From assembly GCA_004552115.1 (NCBI GenBank), contig SFPH01000102.1, positions 1-5,458 of the forward strand: DNA of 5,458 nucleotides, given 5' to 3'. This document shows, piece after piece, positions 1 to 5,458 of the stretch. The position numbers and the translations under genes were made by a program. The notes under the pieces are model-generated. The model saw only the letters and a program-made list of their open reading frames with translations. It had not been told where the DNA came from and did not search any database. Source of the DNA: Bacteroidales bacterium. GTDB taxonomy: Bacteria > Bacteroidota > Bacteroidia > Bacteroidales > UBA932. Position 1 is the stretch's first letter, and every line of letters begins with the position of its first letter.

Positions 1-2046
1 GATGATGGCTGTTCTCGGATTGTCTCCGTAAAGAAGCTGGGTAGCGTGCTTTCCGATCTGGTACTGAGGCTGCTTCACATAGTTTGGAATGATGGCCTCG
101 ATCTGCTTGATGGCCTGTCCGAATTCCTCCTCGTCGAAACGCGGGTCTGCGAAATACAGGTAGGCAAGCTGGAGAGCAGTCTCAATATCCTGGGTTGCGC
201 TGCTTCCCTTGATTCCGTGACGGAGACTGCCGATATAAGGGCTTACGGAAACATTCTTGCCTGCGAGCATCTTGCTCACGGTCGTTCCTGAGAATCTGGA
301 AATACCGCTGAATGACTGGAATGCACCCCAGATGCTGCTGTCAAAGCTTGCCAGGTCCCCGGTAGGGATGAGTGATGAACCGCCTTCCTTGTAAAGGTCG
401 AAGACAACCTTGTTCTTCTCGATGTCGGATGGACGGAGAATAACCTTGAGGCCGTTCTTCAATGTCCATACGGTGCTTCCGTATTCGCCCTCGGCAATCT
501 TCTTCACGGCGCTGCCCCTGAGCTGGTCCTTGTCCAGGAAATCCTTCTCGATGACCTCGGTCTCGTTCGGCTGGATGTCGGATGCGTTCACCTCGGCTAT
601 AATCCTGAGGAAATCTGCCTCGGTAGGGTGTATAAGGCCTTCCTTCTCCGGAGCCTGGTAGATGACGACGAGGTTGGAATCAGGAATCATGCCCTGTGCG
701 ATTGTCTGGTTGATTGCCTGGGAAGGCACCATTGCCAGAACCTGCTTCACGAGCTCGTACTCATCCTGCGGCTTCATGTAGTCGTAATTGTCGAAGAAGT
801 TGTTGATGAGAGGATATACAAGCTCGGCGTTCTTCCTTGTGTCAGCCTTCTTGGCGGCATTTTCATAAGCTGCGAGAATGTCGCTCTTTGCCCTTTCGAT
901 TTCATCGTCGCTGAAGCCGTACTTCTTCATTTTCAGCATTTCGGTATAGAATGCCCTGAATGCCGGGAGGGCTTCGCCTTCCTTGGCGGAAATATCACCG
1001 TACTGAGCTTCCAGAGTCTCGCAGAGACCGCCGATGCCGAATGATGCGCTGAGGAACGGAGCGTCAGTCTTTGCGGAAATGTCCTCGAACCTCTCGCTCA
1101 TCACACTTGCGATGATGTTCTTGATGAGGTCGGTCATCTTGCCGATGATGGTGTTGTTGTATTCTTCAGGAAGCGGTTCTCCCTTCCAGAACACTTCCAT
1201 TGATGTCCCCATTGCCTCAGGGTCGGTGATGATGCCTATCATAGGCTCCTTGTTGCCCGGGATGGTGATCACGTCCTTCGGCTTAGGGTTGGTGACGGCA
1301 GGAATGTCTGCGAAGATGCTGCGGATTTTGGACTCTACCTGATCGACGTCAATGTCTCCGACTACGATAAGGGCCTGAAGGTCAGGACGGTACCATGTAT
1401 GATAGAAATTAGTCAGGCTTTCAGGCTTGAATGTGGAAAGGTTCTCCTGGCTTCCGATAATGGTGCAGGAAGCGTATTTCGAGTCTCCGTAATAAAGAGG
1501 AAGCGACTTCTCGTGCATTCTCCAGCTTGCATCCCTCCTTGAACGTCTTTCCTCCAGGATGACGCCCCTTTCCTTGTCGATTTCCTCCGGGTCGCAGGTC
1601 ACGAAGTGGGAATAGTCGTGCATGATAAGGATGCAGGAATCCACTACGGTCTCCCTTACGAGAGGAATGTTTGTGAGCATATAGACGGTCTGCTCGACGC
1701 CAGTGCTGGCATTGACATTGCCTCCGAATGAGGCTCCGATGCTCTGGAGATAGTTCAGAATGCCTTTCTCAGGGAAATTCTTGGTGCCGTTGAAGCACAT
1801 ATGCTCAAGAAAATGTGCAAGTCCGTCCTGGTCAGGAGTCTCCTGGATCGCTCCGACATTGGTGGCGAGGTAGAATTCGGCCCGTCCTTCAGGATTTGCA
1901 TTATGCATGATGTAATAAGTCATTCCGTTCTCGAGGGTCCCCTTGCGGACAGCCGGGTCGTTCGGAAGCTGTTCCACCTGCTGCGCTCCCGCATTGGATG
2001 AGAATGCGAGCAGCATTGCGGATACAATGATAAATAACCTTTTCAT
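1..2046 (-). CDS. Exported M16-family zinc metallopeptidase (insulinase/pitrilysin-like), N-terminal 682 residues, cut by left edge
   Basis: This is a zinc-dependent endopeptidase of the M16 family, expected in the periplasm and acting on peptides or unfolded proteins; the physiological substrate cannot be told. The start is the ATG at 2046, followed by a signal peptide (MKRLFIIVSAMLLAF, then a small-residue stretch ending near A19-G-A21). The inverted zinc motif HFLEH lies at residues 78-82 (H78 and H82 ligands, E81 catalytic base). The third ligand is expected in the downstream KERGVILEE block (E159-E166; alignment with insulysin favours E166). A typical M16 block NFYHTWYRPDLQALIVVGDID follows at about residues 210-232. 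From about residue 528 a second repeat begins (TLKNGLKVILRP), which resembles the N-terminal TLENGMTYYI and has no HxxEH. This fits the bacterial two-repeat form of about 930-950 residues, so roughly 250 residues lie beyond the edge. I translated the frame through its length and found no stop or frameshift. It diverges from the LysR gene. Confidence 0.95.
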   Translation of the reverse strand, partial: MKRLFIIVSAMLLAFSSNAGAQQVEQLPNDPAVRKGTLENGMTYYIMHNANPEGRAEFYLATNVGAIQETPDQDGLAHFLEHMCFNGTKNFPEKGILNYLQSIGASFGGNVNASTGVEQTVYMLTNIPLVRETVVDSCILIMHDYSHFVTCDPEEIDKERGVILEERRSRRDASWRMHEKSLPLYYGDSKYASCTIIGSQENLSTFKPESLTNFYHTWYRPDLQALIVVGDIDVDQVESKIRSIFADIPAVTNPKPKDVITIPGNKEPMIGIITDPEAMGTSMEVFWKGEPLPEEYNNTIIGKMTDLIKNIIASVMSERFEDISAKTDAPFLSASFGIGGLCETLEAQYGDISAKEGEALPAFRAFYTEMLKMKKYGFSDDEIERAKSDILAAYENAAKKADTRKNAELVYPLINNFFDNYDYMKPQDEYELVKQVLAMVPSQAINQTIAQGMIPDSNLVVIYQAPEKEGLIHPTEADFLRIIAEVNASDIQPNETEVIEKDFLDKDQLRGSAVKKIAEGEYGSTVWTLKNGLKVILRPSDIEKNKVVFDLYKEGGSSLIPTGDLASFDSSIWGAFQSFSGISRFSGTTVSKMLAGKNVSVSPYIGSLRHGIKGSSATQDIETALQLAYLYFADPRFDEEEFGQAIKQIEAIIPNYVKQPQYQIGKHATQLLYGDNPRTAII

Positions 2047-2077
2047 TCTTGAATATTGTTTAAGTTGTTAAATTTTC

Positions 2078-2156
2078 CGAAATATAGTGATAAGTTTACG
2101 AAAAACAATAAAAAATGCACGAAATTGCCGTGATGTTGCCATTTCTTGCCCCGAAA
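2078..2156. repeat. Four helically phased CGAAA motifs with phased A-tracts upstream of the peptidase gene
   Basis: CGAAA occurs on the plus strand at 2078-2082, 2099-2103, 2120-2124 and 2152-2156. Start-to-start distances are 21, 21 and 32 bp, close to two, two and three turns of B-DNA. The first two copies extend to a near-palindromic nine-mer (TTTCCGAAA and TTTACGAAA). The first overlaps the predicted -7 box of the peptidase promoter and the second lies in its spacer. Short A-tracts (2101-2105, 2110-2115, 2122-2124) are also roughly 10 bp apart, so the pattern may produce an intrinsic bend, be a tandem protein-binding site, or be coincidence. The motif positions are seen directly; any function is inferred. 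Confidence 0.4.
2079..2108 (-). promoter_or_regulatory. Candidate Bacteroidetes-type promoter of the M16 peptidase gene
   Basis: Read on the minus strand, TATATTTC (2086 to 2079) matches the Bacteroidetes -7 consensus TAnnTTTG at all but its last fixed base. A TTG at 2108-2106 stands 19 bp upstream of it, the usual -33 spacing. Transcription would begin near 2074, giving a leader of about 28 nt to the ATG at 2046. No Shine-Dalgarno sequence is evident; the leader is A-rich, as is common in this phylum. The match is by eye, and the region is AT-rich, so chance similarity is possible. Confidence 0.5.
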
Positions 2157-2167
2157 GGTCACGCAAG

Positions 2168-2180
2168 TTATGAAATATAA
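2168..2180. promoter_or_regulatory. Candidate LysR-type regulator box (T-N11-A dyad)
   Basis: The sequence TTATGAAATATAA is a perfect dyad (TTAT, five bases, ATAA) with the T-N11-A form that LysR-type regulators usually recognise. It lies in the divergent region next to the LysR gene, about -48 to -36 relative to that gene's predicted transcription start near 2216 and about 100 bp upstream of the predicted peptidase start. The position fits autoregulation. The four-base arms are short and the region is AT-rich, so the evidence is position plus form only. Confidence 0.35.
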
Positions 2181-2209
2181 TGGTGTTTGGCAAAAAAATC
2201 ATTAAATTT
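2173..2209. repeat. Imperfect inverted repeat overlapping the LysR -7 box
   Basis: The arm AAATATAATG (2173-2182) is the reverse complement of CATTAAATTT (2200-2209) with one mismatch in ten, separated by 17 bp. The right arm covers the predicted -7 element of the LysR gene and the left arm overlaps the T-N11-A dyad. A dimeric repressor or the LysR protein itself could bridge the two. AT-rich arms make a chance repeat plausible. Confidence 0.35.
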
Positions 2210-2210
2210 G
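2203..2210 (+). promoter_or_regulatory. Candidate -7 element of the LysR-hydrolase transcription unit
   Basis: TAAATTTG is an exact match to the Bacteroidetes -7 consensus TAnnTTTG. The nearest TTTG upstream (2186-2189) is only 13 bp away, too close for a normal -33 box, and the proper position holds only a weak match, so the promoter may need an activator or be weak. Transcription would start near 2216, giving a leader of about 46 nt to the ATG at 2262. The element lies inside the longer TTG-initiated reading frame from 2187, which argues against that longer start. Confidence 0.4.
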
Positions 2211-2261
2211 TCCCGTACAGCCCACTGCCCGGAACTTCGGAAGGGGACAGCACTTAAGACA

Positions 2262-3215
2262 ATGTTGGAGGATTTCAGACTCAAGGTATTCATTTCCGTT
2301 GTCAATACGGGAAGTTTCACGGCGGCTGCCAGAATGCTGGGCATATCCCAGCCTGCGGTCAGCCAGAATATCGGCGCATTGGAGAAGGAACTTGGGGTGA
2401 AACTCTTCAGCAGGCTCCGCGGCGAAGTCGCATTGACCGGCGAGGGTTCAGCCTTTCTGAAATATGCCGAGCACATATTGTACTGGTGTTCCGCCGCCGG
2501 GGACATGTTCGGGGAGGAGGGACGCAACACTCCCGGCAAGATCATAAGGATTTCCGCTGACCCGGTGGTTGCCGACTATCTTCTTCCGCCCGCCCTGGCA
2601 GTCCTTGCTTCCGCCCATCCGGACCTTCTTTTCCAGGTGGCAAGGGCTGACAATCAGGACCGTACCGAAGTTGTTTCCGACGTGCCCGGCTCGCATTTCG
2701 GCGAGCCTCAGGATGCCGAGGTGGAGATTACCGTATCTCCAAGTCCTGAGACGATGGACTTTGCCGGCGAGGAGAAGCTTGTAGGAGTGATGGACGCGGT
2801 GGTCGTGGCTTCTCCGCAGAACAGGTCCGTGTTCTCCGCTGCCGTCAGCGGGGAAGACGACAGGCTTACAGCCAAGCCTTTCTCCACCATTGCAGGGATT
2901 CCGGTGTCCAACCGCTTTGCAGTATGGGACGGCTATTGCCGCTTCTTTTCCCCCGACCTTGTGGCACGTACATCTCTGACCTCAACGTCTGTAGAGACGG
3001 TCAAGAGAGTGGTTGCCGACTCCGTTTCAATGCTGGGAATCGTGCCGGAAATGTCAGTGCGCGAGGAAATAGCTTCGGGAAAATTGCTCCAGATGCCGGT
3101 AAGGCTTCCGGACTATTCATACGATGTCCACTTCAACCCTCTCCCGGAGTTCTCCGGAAAAACTGTCTGCAGGCTCCTCAGGAGGACATTGAAAGACAAT
3201 TTGTCAACCACATAA
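2262..3215 (+). CDS. LysR-type transcriptional regulator, 317 aa
   Basis: This is a cytoplasmic DNA-binding regulator of the LysR family; the effector is unknown. I chose the ATG at 2262 because the protein then begins MLEDFRLKVFISVVNTGSFT, the normal LysR N-terminus. The frame stays open upstream to a TTG at 2187, but those 25 extra residues have no LysR character and would contain the predicted promoter. The winged helix-turn-helix covers residues 2-60, with the signature AARMLGISQPAVSQNIGALE at 22-41 and ELGVKLFSR at 43-51. A linker helix follows (about 60-85). The effector-binding domain (about 93-310) opens with IIRISADPVVADYLLPP and retains the late motif VADSVSMLGIVPE. The length is normal for the family. 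It ends 10 bp before the hydrolase gene, so the two are probably co-transcribed, and it diverges from the M16 gene. LysR regulators usually control themselves and adjacent genes. Confidence 0.93.
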   Translation: MLEDFRLKVFISVVNTGSFTAAARMLGISQPAVSQNIGALEKELGVKLFSRLRGEVALTGEGSAFLKYAEHILYWCSAAGDMFGEEGRNTPGKIIRISADPVVADYLLPPALAVLASAHPDLLFQVARADNQDRTEVVSDVPGSHFGEPQDAEVEITVSPSPETMDFAGEEKLVGVMDAVVVASPQNRSVFSAAVSGEDDRLTAKPFSTIAGIPVSNRFAVWDGYCRFFSPDLVARTSLTSTSVETVKRVVADSVSMLGIVPEMSVREEIASGKLLQMPVRLPDYSYDVHFNPLPEFSGKTVCRLLRRTLKDNLSTT

Positions 3216-3225
3216 TCATGATTCT

Positions 3226-4242
3226 ATGAAAAAGAGCATTTCGTTCATTTGCGCCGCAGCGGCGTTGATGTCATTTTTCTGCGCAAATGCGGCAGAGCCT
3301 TACCAGCCGAAGACCAAGCTCCGCCCGACCTGTACATTAAGGCTGTATCCTGAAGGTCAGGGCGTTGACAAGGGCATTGTCGAGAACGGGGTTCAGGTAA
3401 CCCTCGGCCCGGGGGAGTCCAACGGCATTTCCGCCCCTGAGAAAATGCATGAAAACGGCAATATCGGACTTATCGGGGACGACGCCAGAATCGACCTTTA
3501 CATTCCGAAGAAATGCAAGGGCAAGATGGTCGTGGTATGTCCCGGAGGCGGATATTCGATAGTATCTTCATTTAATGAGGGTGCCTACGTGGCCGACTGG
3601 TTCTACAGGCAGGGCGTAGCTGTCTGCGTGGTGAAGTACCGCCTTCCGAACAGGCATTGGAATGTGCCTCTCACTGATGTGCAGAACGCTTTCCGCTACT
3701 GTCGGGCCCATGCCGCCGAGTGGGGAGTGGAAAAAATCGGCGTCATAGGGTTCTCTGCGGGAGGTCACCTCGCCGCCAGCGCTTCCACATTGTACGTGGA
3801 CGGGACTACCAGGCCGGACTTCTCGATTCTTGTCTATCCGGTGATTACGATGGAGCCTTCCGTGACTCACACAGGAACCCACGACAATCTTGTCGGAACC
3901 GTGTCGGAATGGGTCAATGATGATCTCACTGTCCGCGAATATGCCCGCAGGAAGTCAGCCTATCATGATCTGATGGAGAAGTATTCACTTGAAAACCAGG
4001 TTAATGAGAATACCCCTCCGACCATTCTCCTGCTCAGTTCCAATGACGGCGTAGTCCCTGTGGAGAACAGCCTCAGGTATTACAACAGCTTGCTTGAGAA
4101 CAAGGTAAGTGCCCAGATGTACATTTACCCGTACGGTGGCCATGGCTGGGGATTCACCACATCCAATTTCGGGACTGACCGCATTGAGCCATACAGGGGA
4201 CTCTTCTTCGATGCGATCACCACTTTCCTGTCGGAACAGTAG
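3226..4242 (+). CDS. Exported alpha/beta hydrolase, carbohydrate-esterase-like (BD-FAE / acetyl-xylan-esterase-like family), 338 aa
   Basis: This is a serine hydrolase predicted to be exported. The family includes esterases that remove acetyl or feruloyl groups from plant polysaccharides, but the actual substrate is not visible in the sequence. A signal peptide covers residues 1-22 (MKKSISFICAAAALMSFFCANA, AxA-type cleavage before A23); the Cys at 19 lacks a proper lipobox. The fold begins near ARIDLYIP (87-94). The oxyanion loop is CPGGGYS (105-111), the nucleophile elbow is GFSAGG with S177, the acid is D274 in SSNDGVVP, and the base is H306 in YGGHGWGF, so the triad is complete. Conserved KYRLP (137-141), PLTDVQNAFRYCR and RPDFSILVYPVITM segments match the family. 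It starts 10 bp after the LysR gene without an obvious Shine-Dalgarno sequence and ends just before a terminator hairpin. A peptidase of the same fold is less likely. Confidence 0.9.
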   Translation: MKKSISFICAAAALMSFFCANAAEPYQPKTKLRPTCTLRLYPEGQGVDKGIVENGVQVTLGPGESNGISAPEKMHENGNIGLIGDDARIDLYIPKKCKGKMVVVCPGGGYSIVSSFNEGAYVADWFYRQGVAVCVVKYRLPNRHWNVPLTDVQNAFRYCRAHAAEWGVEKIGVIGFSAGGHLAASASTLYVDGTTRPDFSILVYPVITMEPSVTHTGTHDNLVGTVSEWVNDDLTVREYARRKSAYHDLMEKYSLENQVNENTPPTILLLSSNDGVVPVENSLRYYNSLLENKVSAQMYIYPYGGHGWGFTTSNFGTDRIEPYRGLFFDAITTFLSEQ

Positions 4243-4245
4243 TGT

Positions 4246-4279
4246 TCAAATTAAAAGGGATGGCCCGAGGCCATCCCTT
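4246..4279. terminator. Bidirectional Rho-independent terminator between convergent genes
   Basis: A perfect 11-bp stem (AAGGGATGGCC at 4255-4265 with GGCCATCCCTT at 4269-4279) encloses a three-base loop, CGA. On the minus strand the stem is followed by TTAATTTG (4254-4247), which with the two stem Ts gives a good U-rich tail and serves the SusD-like gene. On the plus strand the tail is AATTATTTACT, weaker but usable for the LysR-hydrolase unit that ends at 4242. It fills almost all of the 46-bp gap between the two stop codons. Confidence 0.88.
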
Positions 4280-4288
4280 AATTATTTA

Positions 4289-4831
4289 CTACAATCCGAA
4301 GAGTTCGTTGTATCCAGGGTTCTGTGAAAGTGCAGGATTGAGGACAATCTCATTGGTCGGAACCATCATGAGATAGTAAGTGTCAATCCATCCGCCACCC
4401 TGGTCGAGAGGGCTTGCCGCAGTGTAGATCCATCCGCCTGAAGCCGTTGTGGAAGCTGTGGCCTTGCCTTCCCTGACGATCTGGTCGTAGTCCACGCATT
4501 GTCCGCCGTAAGTTCCGTTTCCGTAAGGGATGGTGGTGTCAGGAATATAGATACCGCAAGGCTGGCGGTTGATGTAGTAATCTGCCTTGGCCCATCTGCG
4601 GACATCATAGAATCCGAATCCCTCTCCGAAGAGCTCGATCTGGCGCTCCCTGCGGATTTCCCAGAGAACAGGGGCTACCTCATACCTGCTGAGGCTTCCC
4701 GTGAGCCAAGGAGCATTGCCCTTGTCGCGGTTAGGGTCAAAGTCGGCATTGATGTCGGCAACAGTCATAGGAGGCATGCCCACTCTGTCGCGGAGAAGAT
4801 TGATGGTCGCATTAGCTGCGGTCTGGTCGAA
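4289..4831 (-). pseudogene. SusD/RagB-family protein, C-terminal part (out of frame with the upstream part)
   Basis: This is the end of an outer-membrane SusD-like glycan-binding lipoprotein. In this frame the recognisable sequence begins FDQTAANATINLLRDRVGMP right at the junction near 4831 and runs to the TAG at 4289-4291. Hallmarks are DFDPNRDKGN, VLWEIRRERQIELFGEGFGF then YDVRRW (the family's most conserved stretch), NRQPCGIYIP, and the terminal VPTNEIVLNPALSQNPGY. The first in-frame ATG is at 4783, but homology-like sequence extends upstream of it, so this is not an independent gene. It follows the first half after a stop at 4812-4814 in the other frame. A protein started at 4783 would lack a signal peptide and most of the binding fold, so it is unlikely to function. 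The stretch ends at the bidirectional terminator. Confidence 0.85.
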
Positions 4832-5458
4832 CCCACATATCGTAGTTCTTCCAGAAATAGTAACCGGTGCGGCTCTTCATATATGCCACCTTGCCCGAGT
4901 TGCTCAGATTCGGGCTGGTAGGTGTGAGGGCTGCTCCCCAGTTCTGTCCAGGGCATCTCTTCATGCCTTGTCCTCCGAATGCGCCGCCTCTGACGCAGAG
5001 ATCATTGGCACCCATCAGGTTTATGTACTGGGAAAGTCTTGCCGCGTCAGCCTCGTCCTTTACAACGTAGTCTCCGATGACTTTATCTCCAGGTTTCGCA
5101 TATCTCCAGGTCTTGAATGAGGTAACTCCGTCATATTCACCTGAATGAGACATTACTGCGTATGGAGGCTGGATATTCAGATAGAGACGGGGATCGCGGT
5201 CCTGGAATTCGTCATAGATATCCTTGCCCCTTCCGCCCTTGTATCCGGAACCGGAGTTGGCAATCGGCTTGCCGTTAGCCATCAGGAACATATCCACGGT
5301 GTGCTGTGGAACGTCTGTATAATGGGCTGCAATGTGCTCATAGTCATTGCCTCTGTGCATCTTTATGGCGTCCAGGAATTCCTGGCAGAAAATGACGCCG
5401 GGCACTCCGATCAGGCTCTCGGTAGTCCAGAGCTCGCCATAGCCTGTTCCCGGATTAT
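4812..5458 (-). pseudogene. SusD/RagB-family protein, middle part, cut by right edge and ending in a premature stop
   Basis: SusD-like proteins are surface lipoproteins that bind oligosaccharides and act as the lid of a SusC TonB-dependent transporter. The frame is open at 5458 (first residues NPGTGYGELW), so the lipoprotein signal and the first helical repeats lie outside. Visible family features are VIFCQEFLDAIKMHRGND, HTVDMFLMANGKPI (the typical 'YPTADGKPI'-like position), IYDEFQDRDPRLYLNIQPP (the conserved NRDPRL-type motif) and, near the end, KSRTGYYFWKNYDMW. After this the frame reads VRPDRS and stops at 4812-4814. In intact homologues GYY-FWK is followed by a variable loop and a PIFRYAEVLLNYAEA-type helix; neither is present. 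A GTG at 5403-5405 is in frame but only internal. The gene's 5' end and its SusC partner should lie to the right. Confidence 0.87.
4831..4837 (-). other. Probable deletion junction in the SusD-like gene
   Basis: Read on the minus strand, ATGTGGGTTCGACCAG joins NYDMW in one frame to FDQTAAN in another. The junction falls in or next to the GGG, where a short shared sequence would be expected in a microhomology deletion. Family knowledge places a loop and the PIFRYAEVLLNYAEAKxELG-type helix, about 35-45 residues, between these two flanks. All of that is absent here, so about 100-130 bp, not a multiple of three, appears to be missing. An assembly error is the main alternative. Confidence 0.65.

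Noticed and set aside
628..1044. Plus-strand open frame of 138 codons opposite the M16 gene, and similar smaller ones at 46-291, 410-661, 1034-1342 and 1801-2001
   Set aside because: They lie wholly antisense to an intact peptidase frame with clear motifs, and their translations show no recognisable domain.
2055..2072. Short TTGTT direct repeat in the peptidase leader
   Set aside because: It is only about five to seven bases in an AT-rich leader and is readily explained by chance.
2187..2261. TTG-initiated N-terminal extension of the LysR protein by 25 residues
   Set aside because: The extra residues do not resemble any LysR N-terminus, the -7 box at 2203-2210 would be inside the gene, and the ATG at 2262 gives a standard family start.
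2168..2696. Minus-strand open frames opposite the start of the LysR gene (2168-2545 and 2448-2696)
   Set aside because: The opposite strand encodes an unmistakable helix-turn-helix regulator, and these translations look like low-complexity antisense products.
3280..3292. Lipoprotein signal (Cys at residue 19) in the hydrolase
   Set aside because: The preceding residues SFF do not fit the lipobox, while ANA followed by A is a good signal peptidase I site.
4783..4814. Re-initiation making the C-terminal SusD part a separate gene
   Set aside because: The TAATG at the stop is in a third frame, the in-frame ATG is 28 bp further on, and the product would lack a signal peptide and most of the fold.
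4812..4837. Programmed ribosomal frameshift joining the two SusD halves
   Set aside because: There is no slippery heptamer at the junction, SusD proteins are not known to use frameshifting, and the conserved helix would still be missing.
4499..5120. Plus-strand open frames of about 140 codons opposite the SusD-like gene
   Set aside because: They are antisense to recognisable SusD sequence and have no family features of their own.

Overview
The window looks like a chromosomal segment of a gut-type Bacteroidales bacterium (phylum Bacteroidota). The evidence is a SusD/RagB-family outer-membrane glycan-binding protein gene, an exported alpha/beta hydrolase of the carbohydrate-esterase-like type common in Bacteroidetes, weak ribosome-binding sites, and promoter-like sequences resembling the Bacteroides -33 TTG / -7 TAnnTTTG pattern. 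Base composition is moderate, close to half GC in the genes, with an AT-rich divergent promoter region. I cannot assign a genus from sequence reading alone.

Layout from left to right. (1) Positions 1-2046, minus strand: the first 682 codons of an exported M16-family zinc metallopeptidase, running off the left edge. (2) Positions 2047-2261: a 215-bp AT-rich divergent control region. It holds a candidate promoter for each direction, a T-N11-A dyad typical of LysR-type regulators, an imperfect inverted repeat overlapping the LysR -7 box, and four CGAAA motifs spaced 21, 21 and 32 bp. (3) Positions 2262-3215, plus strand: a LysR-type regulator. (4) Positions 3226-4242, plus strand, 10 bp downstream and probably co-transcribed: an exported alpha/beta hydrolase with an intact Ser-Asp-His triad. 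(5) Positions 4255-4279: a strong hairpin between convergent genes, a bidirectional terminator. (6) Positions 4289-5458, minus strand: the C-terminal part of a SusD-like protein, broken. Its two halves lie in different frames and meet near 4831-4837. The conserved segment normally found there (the FRYAEVLLNYAEA-type helix) is absent, so I read this as a deletion of about 100-130 bp that is not a multiple of three, not a simple one-base slip.

How the genes may work together: the LysR regulator probably controls itself and the linked hydrolase, and possibly the divergent peptidase gene. The SusD-like gene would belong to a polysaccharide utilisation locus whose SusC partner should lie to the right of the window. 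The hydrolase may remove acyl groups from the same type of glycan, but it is in a separate, convergent transcription unit, so this link is only inferred. I found no RNA gene, CRISPR array or mobile element. The most noteworthy observations are the SusD deletion junction and the helically phased motif array in front of the peptidase gene; nothing here looks like a wholly new system.
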